Below are positions 26,248 to 35,276 of a DNA stretch of 41,162 nucleotides, piece after piece. This DNA comes from Coriobacteriaceae bacterium AM48-5. Its GTDB lineage: Bacteria > Actinomycetota > Coriobacteriia > Coriobacteriales > Coriobacteriaceae. The notes under the pieces are model-generated. The model was not told the DNA's origin. It worked only from the letters and a program-made list of their open reading frames with translations, and ran no database searches. The stretch lies in the NCBI GenBank assembly GCA_027669525.1, contig JAQEDJ010000017.1, positions 1 through 41,162 on the forward strand, written 5' to 3'. How positions within the stretch are numbered: the stretch's first letter is position 1; every line of letters starts with the position of its first letter. Both the position numbers and the translations under genes were made by a program.

Positions 26248-27218
26248 ATGGCGGATCACAGCATCGTTGCGGTGTTCGGCAGCATGAACATGGACCTTTC
26301 GGTGGCGTGCGAGCGCATGCCGCGCGCGGGCGAGACCGTCGGTGGCAGCGGTTTTATCACCAACGCCGGCGGTAAGGGAGCCAATCAGGCCGTTGCCGCT
26401 GCGCGCATGGGTGCGCGCACGTGCATGATCGGCGCTGTTGGGCGCGATACCTTTGGCGATGCGCTTGTGGCAGGGCTCCAGGATGCCGGCGTGGGCGTTG
26501 AGTTTGTGACGCGTCGCGATGACGTGGAGACCGGTACCGCGACTATCATTCGCTGCGAGAGCGACAACCGCATCGTGCTGTCGCCGGGCGCCAACCATGC
26601 GCTTGCGGGCGCGGACGTTGCCTGCGCGTTGAGGCGTCTGGTGGCCCATGAGCTCGACGGCGACGCCAGCGAGATTGCCCCGGCTGCCGGAAGCGTCTTT
26701 ATCGCCCAGGGCGAATGTGACCTTGTGGCGACGGCCGAGGCGCTTGTTTGCGCTCACGAGCTGGGGTTCTATACGGTCTTTAATCCAGCGCCCGCCTGCG
26801 AGCTGCCTGCGGAGGTCTGGCCTGCGGTCGACCTGGTCTGCCCCAACGAGACCGAGTGCCAGGTGCTGACGGGCATTCTGCCCACGGATGATGCGAGTTG
26901 CGTCGCCGCGCTCAATGCGCTGCTCGACAAGGCGCCGGGGCTGCGGTCATCACGCTAGGCGGTGCCGGCTCAGTTGCATTTGGCGATGACGGTGAGCTGC
27001 TGCGCATGCCGGCACTTTCGTGCGCGGTGGTCGATACGACGGCCGCGGGCGATACGTTTATTGGTGCGCTTGCGGCGGCTCGCCTGGAGGGCCTGCCGCT
27101 CTTTGAATGCATGGCCGCCGGCGCCCGTGCCTCGGCGGTGACGGTGTCGCGTTTGGGCGCGCAGCAGTCGATTCCCACGCGTGCCGAAGTTGAGCGCATG
27201 TTTGGTTTAGACGATTAG
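26248..27218 (+). CDS. rbsK: Ribokinase, PfkB family (frame broken once)
   Basis: The restored 323-residue kinase shows RbsK signatures: GSMNMDLSVACERMPRAGET (about 11-30), the glycine-rich NAGGKGANQAVAAARMG (about 42-58), GLQDAGVGVEFV, and the catalytic anion-hole motif DTTAAGDTFIGAL with the base Asp near residue 266. It phosphorylates ribose or a related sugar. The ATG at 26248 follows GAGGAGG. The break is at the GG at 26931-26932; a third G gives DKGAGAAVITLGGAGSVAFG. The nucleoside hydrolase gene begins 27 bp downstream, so ribose released from nucleosides would be phosphorylated here. Confidence 0.87.
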
Positions 27219-27245
27219 TACAAGACGGAGAAGCGGAGTAGAACA

Positions 27246-28218
27246 ATGGCAACCAAGAAGCTGATCCTTGACCTGGATATGGGTGTGGACGACGCCATGG
27301 CGCTCGCCTATGCCATCGCGAGCCCCGAGGTGGAGCTCGTCGGCATAACCACGTGCTTTGGCAACGTGCGCGTCGACCAGTCGGCGCACAACTGCCTGGC
27401 GGTGCTTGACCTGCTAGGTCGTCCCGAGGTGCCGGTGTACCTGGGTGCCGACCGCCCCATCAAGGCGACCGAACCCTATACGCCGCCAGCGTCAACCACG
27501 CTCATCCACGGCAAGAACGGCATCGGTGGCGCGAGCGTGCCCGCGTCGCCCTATGAGCCGGTGGGGCAACGTCGGCCGACGGCAACGCTGCGGTCGATTA
27601 TCTGATCGATGCTGCGCGCACCTATGGCCCCGACCTGGTCTATGTGGCGACCGGTCCGCTTTCCAACTTGGCGCTTGCCCTGGAGCGCGACGCGCCGGCG
27701 ATGATGTCTATCGGCCGCGTGGTCGTGATGGGCGGCGCCTGACCGTGCCCGGCAACGTGAGCGCGGGTGCCGAGGCCAACATGGCAAGCGATCCCGAGGC
27801 GGCCGATGCCGTGCTGCGTTCGGGCCGCAAGCTCACCATGGTGGGTCTGGACGTGACGCATCGTGTGGTGCTCACGCGCCGCGATATTGCCGGCTGGACG
27901 GGCTCGGGCACCATGGCCGGTTGCGCGTTTGCGAGCATGGTCGAGCACTATATTGGCTCGTACGAGATGAACGCACCCTACCTGGGCGGCTGCGCACTGC
28001 ACGATCCGCTGGCCGTTGCCGTGGCGATCGACCCCACGCTCGTAGGTGCGCTCGGCTGCAACCTGCGCGTCGACCTGCTGGGCGAGTACCGCGGCCGCAC
28101 TATCTGTGACGAGCACCGTCTGTCCGATCCGGATAAGAGCGCGCTCGTGGCGCTCACCGTGGACGCCCCACGTTTCCTCGCGGAGTTTAAGGCACGCATG
28201 GCTCGCATCCTTGGCTAA
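27246..28218 (+). CDS. Inosine-uridine-type nucleoside hydrolase (frame broken twice)
   Basis: The restored 324-residue protein belongs to the IUNH family: the Ca2+-binding motif DLDMGVDDAMAL (about 9-20), TCFGNVRVDQSAHN, HGKNGIGG, a central VVVMGGA strand, and NVSAGAEANMASDPEAAD. It hydrolyses ribonucleosides to base plus ribose, feeding the ribokinase upstream. The breaks are at GGGG 27563-27566 (a fifth G gives EPVGGATSADGNAAVDYLID) and CC 27738-27739 (a third C gives GGALTVPGNVS). The specificity loop cannot be judged by eye. Confidence 0.87.
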
Positions 28219-28292
28219 ACGGTTTCTGTGCCCCGATCCAGATTAGCTACCGAGTAAATACGCCCGTTGGGGGAATAGTCGCGTCGCTTCGC

Positions 28293-28340
28293 TTGACAAC
28301 AGGCTAAACTAGCTATTAAACATTTACTATTCTGTTTAGA
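28293..28340 (+). promoter_or_regulatory. Promoter and operator of the LacI-type regulator gene
   Basis: TTGACA (28293-28298) is followed at 15-17 bp by TATTAAAC. An 18-bp site, TTTACTATTCTGTTTAGA (28323-28340), covers the expected start point. Its complement matches 17 of 18 bases at 29603-29620 before the isomerase gene, so autoregulation is likely. The gap 28219-28421 holds nothing else I recognise. Confidence 0.6.
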
Positions 28341-28421
28341 TTGAATTTGCGGTCGTTTAGTTGTCGAGTCACGGGGCGGTCAGGCCACGATGCTCCACCA
28401 CGGCCGCCGCTAGGGGGACCA

Positions 28422-29432
28422 ATGGCCAAAGCAAGTGTTCGCGAGATCAGCCGTATCACCGGTTTTTCGCCTGCGACCGTGTCCAACGCGCTCAACCGCA
28501 AGCGCAGCGTGAGCGAGGAGACCGCCAAGGTCATCCTGGAGTGCGCACAATCGCTCGGCTACCAGCAGTCGACGCAGCTCGAGAGCATTCAGTTTGTGCT
28601 TGCGCGCAAGACGGGCGCCATCCTGGACGAGAGCACCTTCCATCCCGCGGTCATCGAGGGCGTGGAGCGTCAGGCGCGTCGCCACGGCATGAGCACGAGC
28701 TTTGTCTCGCTCGACTTTAGCGACCTGGACGCCGTGCGTCCGCAGGTCGAGGGCCTGATCGCCGACCCGTCTGCCGCCATCGTGCTGATGGGTACCGAGC
28801 TGGGTGAGGAAGATTACGCCCTGTTCGCCAACGCTGCCGCCCACCTGATCGTGCTCGACGGCTGGAGCGACCGCCAGTACTTTGATGCCGTAGTCATTGC
28901 CAATACCGATTCGGTGCTGCGCGCCGTGGACTACCTTATCGAGAAGGGTCACAGGCAAATCGGCTATCTGGCAGGCGATCTTCGTATCCGCAACTTTAAG
29001 GATCGCGAGCGCGGCTATCGCCAAGCACTTGAGGATGCGGGCCTCGAGGCAAACCCGGCATGGCGCGTCACGCTGGGCACCACGCTCGAAGGTGCCTATC
29101 GCGATATGGGTGCATGGCTCGACAGCGTCTCACGCGACGACCTGCCGACGGCTTTCTTTGCCGAGAACGATGTGCTCGCCGTGGGTGCCATGCGCGCGTT
29201 CAACGAGCACGGCATTCGCGTGCCCGAGGATGTCTCGATCATCGGCTTTGACGACCTATCTCTGGGCGCCTTCTCCAACCCGCCACTCACCACGGTGCAT
29301 GTTCCCAAACACGAGGTGGGCGAGATCGCGGTGCGCCGTCTGGTGGGTAACATCCGCAATCCCAAGAGCTATACCTGCAAAACGGCCGTGTCGACCTATT
29401 TTGTCGAGCGCCAGAGCGTGCGCGAAATCTAG
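28422..29432 (+). CDS. LacI-family transcriptional regulator
   Basis: This 336-residue regulator has an N-terminal LacI helix-turn-helix (SVREISRITGFSPATVSNAL, hinge through about residue 55) and a periplasmic-binding-protein-like sensor domain (about 60-330; AAIVLMGTELGEED, GHRQIGYLAGDLRIRNFKDR, VPEDVSIIGFDDLSLGAFSN). I start at the ATG at 28422 with AGGGGGA upstream. A shared operator before this gene and before the isomerase operon indicates control of the sugar genes at 29690-34491. The gene ends at a strong terminator, so the operon has its own promoter. The inducer is probably the sugar or its ketose form. Confidence 0.92.
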   Translation: MAKASVREISRITGFSPATVSNALNRKRSVSEETAKVILECAQSLGYQQSTQLESIQFVLARKTGAILDESTFHPAVIEGVERQARRHGMSTSFVSLDFSDLDAVRPQVEGLIADPSAAIVLMGTELGEEDYALFANAAAHLIVLDGWSDRQYFDAVVIANTDSVLRAVDYLIEKGHRQIGYLAGDLRIRNFKDRERGYRQALEDAGLEANPAWRVTLGTTLEGAYRDMGAWLDSVSRDDLPTAFFAENDVLAVGAMRAFNEHGIRVPEDVSIIGFDDLSLGAFSNPPLTTVHVPKHEVGEIAVRRLVGNIRNPKSYTCKTAVSTYFVERQSVREI

Positions 29433-29497
29433 GCGGAGACGGCATTGCCTGCAGCGTGCCAAAGCTCGCTAGGGCAGTTAACATAGTGCCATTCAGA

Positions 29498-29525
29498 AGA
29501 GGATCCTTCGGGGTCCTCTTTTTGT
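29498..29525 (+). terminator. Intrinsic terminator after the LacI gene
   Basis: A 9-bp stem (AGAGGATCC with GGGTCCTCT) closes a TTCG tetraloop and runs into TTTTTG. Confidence 0.92.
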
Positions 29526-29602
29526 TTCCCTTGTATGTTCAGATTGTTTACATACCGTTTAGGCTGATTTCTCTACCGTCTACGGGTATTTCGCGCTAAA
29601 CT

Positions 29603-29663
29603 TCTAAACAGAAGAGTAAAACATTTAGTAAACAGAACAAAACGAAACATGCGTCTGTTTACT
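29603..29663 (+). promoter_or_regulatory. Operator region of the sugar operon
   Basis: TCTAAACAGAAGAGTAAA (29603-29620) matches the complement of the lacI-proximal site at 17 of 18 positions. Just downstream, AGTAAACAGA (29627-29636) and TCTGTTTACT (29654-29663) form a perfect 10-bp inverted repeat with a 17-nt spacer. Further TGTTTAC/GTTTAG half-sites lie at 29545-29565. Confidence 0.6.
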
Positions 29664-29689
29664 GAACATGTGACTAGGGGAGGACGTAC

Positions 29690-31088
29690 ATGGATAAGAT
29701 CAAGCTCGGTTTTGTGCCCACGCGCCGTAGCATCTTTAGCGCGCCGGACGCGATCAAGTATCGCGGCCTTACGGCTGATCGCCTGCGCGAGATCGGCGTC
29801 GAGATTGTGGATATCGACGACATCAACGACGAGGGCCTGCTGTTCGACGACAGCCATATCGCGCCTATCGTCGAGAAGTTCCGCGCCGAGGGCGTCGACG
29901 GCATCATGCTCTGCCACGCCAACTTTGGTACCGAGTATGTCTGCGCCCGCCTTGCCCGCGAGCTCGGCTTGCCCGTGCTGCTGTGGGGTCCGCGCGACGA
30001 GCGCCCCGAGCCCGACGGCACCCGTCTGCGCGATAGCCAGTGCGGCCTGTTCGCCACCGGCAAGGTCCTGCGTCGCTTCCAGGTTCCCTTCACCTACATG
30101 ACCAACTGCCGTCTGACCGATCCCGAGTTCGAGCGCGGTGTCTGGGACTTTTTGGCCGTGTGCAACGTGGTCAAGACTTTCAAGCACACCCGCATCCTGC
30201 AGATGGCCACCCGTCCGTTCGATTTCTGGTCGACCATGTGCAACGAGGGCGAGCTGCTCGAGAAGTTCAACATCCAGCTTTCGCCATCCCCATGACCGAG
30301 CTTGTCCAGGCCGTGCGCGACGCCCAGGCCGACGAGCAGGCCATGGCAACCATGCTCGCCCACATTGGTGACAGCTTTGAGATCTGCATCCCCGAGGACA
30401 AGGTTCCTGCGGTCGCAGGACTCGCCATTGCCATGAAGCGCCTGGTCGAGAAGTACGGCTGCAACGCCGGCGCCATCCAGTGCTGGAACGCTCTGCAGGA
30501 CGAGTTGGGCATTATGCCCTGCGCCGCCAACGCAATCCTCAACGAGATGGGCATCCCCATCGTCTGCGAGACCGACATCCATGGCGCTATCACCGCGCTG
30601 ATGGTCGAGGCCGCCGACCTGGGCCGTCACCGCGGCATGTTCGCCGACTGGACCGTGCGTCATCCCGATAACGAGAACGGCGAGCTGCTGCAGCACTGCG
30701 GCCCCTGGCCCTGCAGCTGCGCGGCCGTCAAGCCCAAGCTCACCTATCCGCTGGCCTCGATCACCCCGGCGCGCTGACGGCCGAGGCCAAGCACGGCGAC
30801 CTCACCCTTGCCCGCTTTGACGGCGACAACGGCGAGTACTCGCTGCTGCTGGGCAACGCCCGCGGCATCGACGGCCCGGCCGGCATGGGCACCTACCTGT
30901 GGGTCGAGGTCGACAACCTCAAGCGCCTCGAGGCCAAGATCGTCGAGGGTCCCTACATCCACCATTGCGTCGCCATTCACGCCAACGTGGTGCCGGTGCT
31001 CTACGAGGCGTGCAAGTACATCGGCATTGTCCCCGACCTGTACGACCCCATCGAAGAAGACGTCAAAGCTTACCTGCGAGGAGAGTAG
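29690..31088 (+). CDS. FucI/AraA-family sugar isomerase (frame broken twice)
   Basis: The restored 466-residue protein resembles the L-fucose/L-arabinose isomerase superfamily: KIKLGFVPTRR at the start, a Rossmann-like N-terminal part (GIMLCHANFGTEYVCARLA), and the metal-site region CETDIHGAITALM near residue 294 with the expected Glu and Asp. The likely reaction is aldose-ketose isomerisation; the substrate is not set by the family. The ATG at 29690 follows GGGGAGG. Breaks: TTT 30279-30281 (a fourth T gives NIQLFAIPMTEL) and CCCC 30764-30767 (a fifth C gives SITPGALTAEAKHGD). It is the first gene of the operon with the transketolase subunits (2-bp gap) and the FGGY kinase. Confidence 0.8.
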
Positions 31089-31090
31089 AA

Positions 31091-31925
31091 ATGGCAACTA
31101 TCGAAGAGCTTGAGTCCCTGCGTTGGGACCTTCGACGCGATTGCGTCGATATCATCATGCTGGCGCCGGCGGGCACATCGGCGGCGACATGTCGGTCATC
31201 GATGCGCTGATGACCCTCTACGCCAACCACCTCAACATTTCGCCCGAGACCGTCGACAATCCCAACCGCGATCGCTTCGTGCTCTCCAAGGGCCACGCCA
31301 TGGAGGCCTACTACGCGGTGCTCTGCCACGAGGGCTATCTTGACCTTGATGACGTCAAGGCCCGCTTCTCCAAGTTCGGCAGCCCCTACATCGGCCACCC
31401 CAACAACAAGCTCAAGGGCATCGAGATGAACTCGGGCTCGTTGGGTCACGGTCTGCCCGTGGCTGTGGGCATGGCACTTGCCGGCAAGATGGATGGCCGC
31501 GGCTACCGCGTCTACACCATCATGGGCGACGGCGAGCTTGCCGAGGGCTCGGTCTGGGAGGGCGCCATGAGCGGCGGCAATTACCAGCTCGATAACCTGT
31601 GCGCGCTCGTGGACCGCAACCGCCTGCAGATCAGCGGCAGCACCGAGGACGTCATGAAGCAGGATTCGCAGGAGGAGCGCTGGGCCGCCTTCGGTTGGAA
31701 CGTGCTGTCCATTCCGGGCAACGACGTCCAGGCCATCGATGCCGCGCTGACGCTGGCCGCCGAGACCAAGGGTAAGCCCACGGTCATCATCCTCAACACA
31801 GTGAAGGGCTACGGCTCGCCGGTTATGGAGGACAAGGCCGCCTGGCATCATCACCTGCCCAACGATGAGGAATATGCCAGATCATCGCCGATTTCGCTGC
31901 CCATAAGGAGGCCATCAATGGCTAA
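31091..31925 (+). CDS. Transketolase-type subunit A, ThDP-binding (frame broken twice)
   Basis: The restored N-terminal-half transketolase has about 278 residues: AGHIGGDMSVIDALMTLY, DRFVLSKGHA, HPNNKLKGIEMNSGSLGHGL, and the ThDP/metal motif GDGELAEGSVWEGAM ending VDRNRLQISG. It pairs with subunit B to form one active site. Breaks: GGG 31171-31173 (a fourth G gives MLAPAGHIGGD) and CC 31877-31878 (a third C gives EEYAQIIADFAAHKEAING, then TAA). Without the second repair the frame reads straight into subunit B and gives a false fusion. The true stop overlaps the subunit B start (ATGGCTAA, 31918-31925). Confidence 0.85.
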
Positions 31926-32859
31926 CAAGATCGCCAACCGAAAGGCTATCTGCGACACGCTGCTCGAGGCCGCCGCAACCGATAAAGACATCGTCGTCCT
32001 GTGCTCCGACTCCCGCGGCTCTGCATCGCTCACGCCGTTCTTTGACCAGTATCCCCAGCAGTCCGTTGAGGTCGGCATTGCCGAGCAGGACCTGGTGAGC
32101 ATCGCCGCCGGCATGGCCTCGTGCGGCAAGAAGGCCTGGGCCGCCTCGCCGGCGTCCTTTGTGGCCACGCGCTCGTATGAGCAGTGCAAGGTCGACGTTT
32201 CGTACTCCAACACCAACGTCAAGCTCATCGGCATCTCGGGCGGCGTGTCCTACGGCGCCTTAGGCATGAGCCATCACTCCGCGCAGGATATCGCCGCCAT
32301 GAGCGCGATTCCCAACATGCGCGTGTATCTGCCGAGCGATCGCTTCCAGACCGCCGAGCTCGTGCGTGCCCTGGTCGCCGACAACAAGCCGGCCTACATC
32401 CGCGTGGGCCGCAACCCGGTGGAGGACGTGTACACTGAGGACGAGTGCCCGTTCCAGATGGATCGCGCCACCTGGGTGCGCCGCGGCACCGATGTGACGA
32501 TTGTCGCCACCGGTGAGATGGTCCGCCATGCCGTGGACGCCGCCGATCTGCTGGCCGAGCAGGGCATCTCGGCAACGGTGCTCGATATGTACTGCGTCAA
32601 GCCGCTCGATGCCGAGGCCGTGATCGAGGCCGCCGGTGCCACGCGCGCCGTCGTGACCGTCGAGGAGCACAGCCCCTTCGGTGGCCTGGGTTCCATGGTC
32701 GCGCAGGTCGTGGGCGAGCATTGCCCGCGTCCGGTCAAGTGCCTGAGCCTGCCCGATGCGCCGGTCATCACCGGCACGAGCCCCGAGGTCTTTGCGCACT
32801 ACGGGCTCACCGGCGAGGGTATTGCCAAGACGGTCGCCGAGTTCCTTCCCGCAGAGTAA
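31918..32859 (+). CDS. Transketolase-type subunit B
   Basis: This 313-residue C-terminal-half transketolase has the catalytic Glu motif VEVGIAEQDLVSIAAGMA (about 56-73) that activates ThDP, the pyrimidine-binding domain through about residue 180 (RVYLPSDRFQTAELVRALV), and a C-terminal transketolase domain (VTIVATGEMVRHAVDAADLL, VTVEEHSPFGGLGSMVAQVV). AAGGAGG lies 5 bp before the ATG, within subunit A. Split transketolases of this kind act in specialised pentose routes, including apulose-4-phosphate cleavage in D-apiose catabolism. The local isomerase and kinase favour such a route over the general pentose phosphate pathway. Confidence 0.9.
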   Translation: MANKIANRKAICDTLLEAAATDKDIVVLCSDSRGSASLTPFFDQYPQQSVEVGIAEQDLVSIAAGMASCGKKAWAASPASFVATRSYEQCKVDVSYSNTNVKLIGISGGVSYGALGMSHHSAQDIAAMSAIPNMRVYLPSDRFQTAELVRALVADNKPAYIRVGRNPVEDVYTEDECPFQMDRATWVRRGTDVTIVATGEMVRHAVDAADLLAEQGISATVLDMYCVKPLDAEAVIEAAGATRAVVTVEEHSPFGGLGSMVAQVVGEHCPRPVKCLSLPDAPVITGTSPEVFAHYGLTGEGIAKTVAEFLPAE

Positions 32860-32889
32860 TTGGTGCATCGGGGACAGGTTTGCACCAAT
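32859..32889. repeat. GGGGAC-core hairpin after the transketolase gene
   Basis: ATTGGTGC (32859-32866) pairs with GCACCAAT (32882-32889) around ATCGGGGACAGGTTT, followed by CCTTTTAG. It may act as a weak terminator and is another member of the dispersed repeat group. Confidence 0.7.
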
Positions 32890-33001
32890 CCTTTTAGGTT
32901 GAATTCAGAGCAGGCCGGCTGCGCTCTCATGAGCCGGTCGGCCACTCGCTCCTTGTCCGTCGGGTTTTAGTTTTGAATCGACGGGGGAGACAGGAGAGTA
33001 C

Positions 33002-34491
33002 ATGAGCAAATACATCATCGGAATCGATCAGTCCACACAGGGTACTAAGGCGCTGCTGGTGGACGAGGGCGGCCATCTGATCCATCGCGCCGACCGCTCG
33101 CATCGCCAGATTGTCAACGAGGCCGGCTGGGTGAGCCATGATCCAGCCGAGATCGCCGCCAACGTGCTGGCCGTGGCGCGCGCCGTGGTGGAGGAGACCG
33201 GGGTCGATCCGGCCGACGTCGCCGGCATCGGCATCTCCAACCAGCGCGAGACTACCGTTGCCTGGAATCGCACGACGGGCGAGCCGCTGTGCGATGCCGT
33301 GGTGTGGCAGTGCGCCCGCGCCCGCGAGCTGTGCGACGAGCTGGCTGCGCGCGAAGGCGTGGCCGAGCTGGTGCGTGACACGACGGGTCTGGTGCTCTCG
33401 CCCTACTATCCGGCGGGCAAGATGGCCTGGATCCTCGCGAACGTTCCCGCGGCTGCCGAGGCCGCGGCGGCGGGCGAGCTGTGCCTGGGCACCATCGATG
33501 CCTGGGTGGTCTGGACGCTCACGGGCGGCGCGGAGTTCCGCTGCGACTGGTCCAATGCCAGCCGCACGCAGCTTTTTGACCTGCGCCGTGGCTGCTGGAG
33601 CGAGCCGGTGTGCGAGGCCTTTGGTGTCAATCCGGCGTGTCTGCCGCAGGTGACCGATTCCGATGGCCTGTTCGGTACAACGGACCTGGGCGGCTTTTTG
33701 CCGGCGCCCGTGCCCATTCACGGCGTGCTCGGCGACAGCCATGCCGCCTTGTTTGCCCAGGGCTGCCATAGCCGCGGCATGGCCAAGGCGACCTATGGCA
33801 CCGGAAGCTCGGTCATGATGAACGTCGGCGACGAGTTCGTCGCCAGCTCGCATGGGCTTTCGAGCTCGCTCGCATGGCGTATGGACGGTGTGACCGAGTA
33901 TGTTCTCGAGGGCAACGTGAGCTACGCCGGCGCCGTCAAGACGTGGCTGCGCGACGACCTGGAACTCATCAACAATCCCGAGGAAGTCACCGACCTGTGC
34001 TACGCCGCCAATCCGGCAAGCCGTGTCTACTTTGTGCCGGCGTTCACTGGCCTGGGCGCGCCGCACTGGGCGAGCGATGCCGAGGGCTGCGTCTTTGGCA
34101 TGACGCGCACCACGGGCCGTGCGGAGTTCGTAAAGGCCGCTGACGAGTCGATCGCCTATCAGATCTTCGACGTGATTGATGCGATGGTCGAGGATTCGGG
34201 CGCGGCGTTGGCCGAGCTTCGTGTTGACGGCGGTCCCACGCGCGACGCGTACCTGATGCAGTTTGAGAGCGACTTGGTTGGCTCGCCCATTCGCATCGCG
34301 AGCAACGACGAGATGAGCGGTCTGGGCGCGGCCTGGGCCTGCGGCATTGCGCTGGGCATGTACACGCGCGACGTCGTCGACGTCTACGGCGCCCGCGGCA
34401 TCGTGGAGTCCACCATGTCCGCCGACGAGCGCGCCAAAAAGATCGCCGCTGGCGCCATGCCGTGAAATCTACAATCGCGTACACCGCCTAG
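33002..34491 (+). CDS. FGGY-family carbohydrate kinase (frame broken once near the end)
   Basis: The restored kinase has 496 residues: GIDQSTQGTKALLVDEGG at the N-terminus, GISNQRETTVAWNRTTGEPL, GTIDAWVVWTLTGG, GVLGDSHAALFAQGC (probable catalytic Asp), YGTGSSVMMNVG and LRVDGGPTRDAYLMQFESDL. It is closest in style to glycerol/ketose kinases; in this operon a ketose product of the isomerase is the likely substrate. The frame breaks at CC 34446-34447: a third C gives KKIARWRHAVKSTIAYTA, matching the usual W-x-x-A-V end of the family, and moves the stop from 34465 to 34491. GACAGGAGA precedes the ATG. It lies 142 bp after the transketolase. Confidence 0.85.
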
Positions 34492-34505
34492 CATGATTAT
34501 TCTGA

Positions 34506-34567
34506 GACGGGGATTAAAAACTCATTGATCCCCGTCCCGGGCAGCTCATTTGGGACGGGGCTTTTTT
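34506..34567 (+). terminator. Terminator with a mutually exclusive alternative hairpin
   Basis: CCCCGTCCC (34530-34538) and GGGACGGGG (34552-34560) form a perfect 9-bp stem followed by CTTTTTTG. The left arm can instead pair upstream: GACGGGGAT (34506-34514) with ATCCCCGTC (34528-34536), also a perfect 9 bp. The terminator right arm can in turn pair with 34608-34621. Confidence 0.82.
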
Positions 34568-34621
34568 GACTGGTATGATTGGTGCGACCATTCGAACCAG
34601 CTAAAAGAGCCCCGTCCCAAA
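34549..34621. repeat. Perfect 14-bp spaced inverted repeat before luxS
   Basis: TTTGGGACGGGGCT (34549-34562) pairs with AGCCCCGTCCCAAA (34608-34621). Inside, CTGGT/ACCAG and TTGGT/ACCA pair further, giving one long hairpin that ends 22 bp before the luxS start. Confidence 0.85.
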
Positions 34622-34643
34622 TTGACTACCGAGAGGAACTGCC

Positions 34644-35132
34644 ATGGAGCGCATTGCAAGTTTTTCCGTTGACCATCTGCTGCTTGAGCCCGGCGTGTAT
34701 GTGAGCCGCATCGACCGCGATCCGGCGACCGGCGCCGCCGTCACCACGTTTGACCTGCGCCTGACCACGCCCAACAAGGAGCCAGTTATGAACACGGCGG
34801 AGTGCCACACCATCGAGCATCTGGGTGCCACGTTCCTCCGCAATCATGCCGAGTGGTCGAGCCGCATTGTCTACTTTGGCCCCATGGGCTGCCGCACGGG
34901 CTTTTACCTGGTTGTCTTTGGTGAGCTGACGAGCGAGGAGATCTTGCCGCTCGTGCGCGAGCTGTTCGAGTTTGTTGCTGGTTTTGAGGGCGATATCCCC
35001 GGCGCCGCTCCCGAGGAGTGCGGTAACTATCTGGACCAGAACCTCCCCATGGCAAACTGGCTCGCGCGTCGCTATCTCGACCGCGATCTGGCCGATATCG
35101 ACGAGAAGCACCTGCACTATCAGCAGGCGTAA
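34644..35132 (+). CDS. luxS: S-ribosylhomocysteine lyase LuxS
   Basis: This 162-residue protein is a full-length LuxS. Zinc ligands are H55 and H59 (HTIEH) and C126 (ECGNY), with the catalytic C83 in GPMGCRTGFYL. It cleaves S-ribosylhomocysteine to homocysteine and DPD, the AI-2 precursor, in the activated methyl cycle. The ATG at 34644 follows GAGAGG. No methyl-cycle partner (pfs, metK) is adjacent, and it appears monocistronic: a terminator-type hairpin lies on each side. A lsr-type AI-2 uptake system is not seen in the window. Confidence 0.97.
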   Translation: MERIASFSVDHLLLEPGVYVSRIDRDPATGAAVTTFDLRLTTPNKEPVMNTAECHTIEHLGATFLRNHAEWSSRIVYFGPMGCRTGFYLVVFGELTSEEILPLVRELFEFVAGFEGDIPGAAPEECGNYLDQNLPMANWLARRYLDRDLADIDEKHLHYQQA

Positions 35133-35142
35133 GGGCTTTATC

Positions 35143-35192
35143 GCCCAAAGCGCGCGCATTGGGCGCCTTCGCTTATGCGGGGGCGCCTTTTT
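35143..35192 (+). terminator. Terminator after luxS
   Basis: GCCCAA (35143-35148) can pair with TTGGGC (35159-35164). GGCGCC (35162-35167) pairs with GGCGCC (35182-35187), followed by TTTTT. Confidence 0.8.
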
Positions 35193-35213
35193 GTTGAGTG
35201 GTCGGGACGAGCG

Positions 35214-35267
35214 TTCAAAATCGCTCATGTTTGTTCTAGAATGTTCGTACTGTCACATAAACGAACA
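35214..35267 (+). promoter_or_regulatory. Promoter and operator of the DUF4867 gene
   Basis: TTCAAA (35214-35219) and TAGAAT (35237-35242) are spaced by 17 bp. A perfect inverted repeat TGTTCGT/ACGAACA (35242-35248, 35261-35267) abuts the -10 box and covers the start site, typical of a repressor site. AGGAG lies inside its downstream edge. Confidence 0.6.
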
Positions 35268-35276
35268 GGAGTGAAC

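Noticed and set aside
31123..32859. Single fused transketolase gene
   Set aside because: The continuous frame exists only because of the lost C at 31877. Repair gives subunit A ending in TAA at 31923-31925, overlapping a well-placed ATG with its own AAGGAGG.
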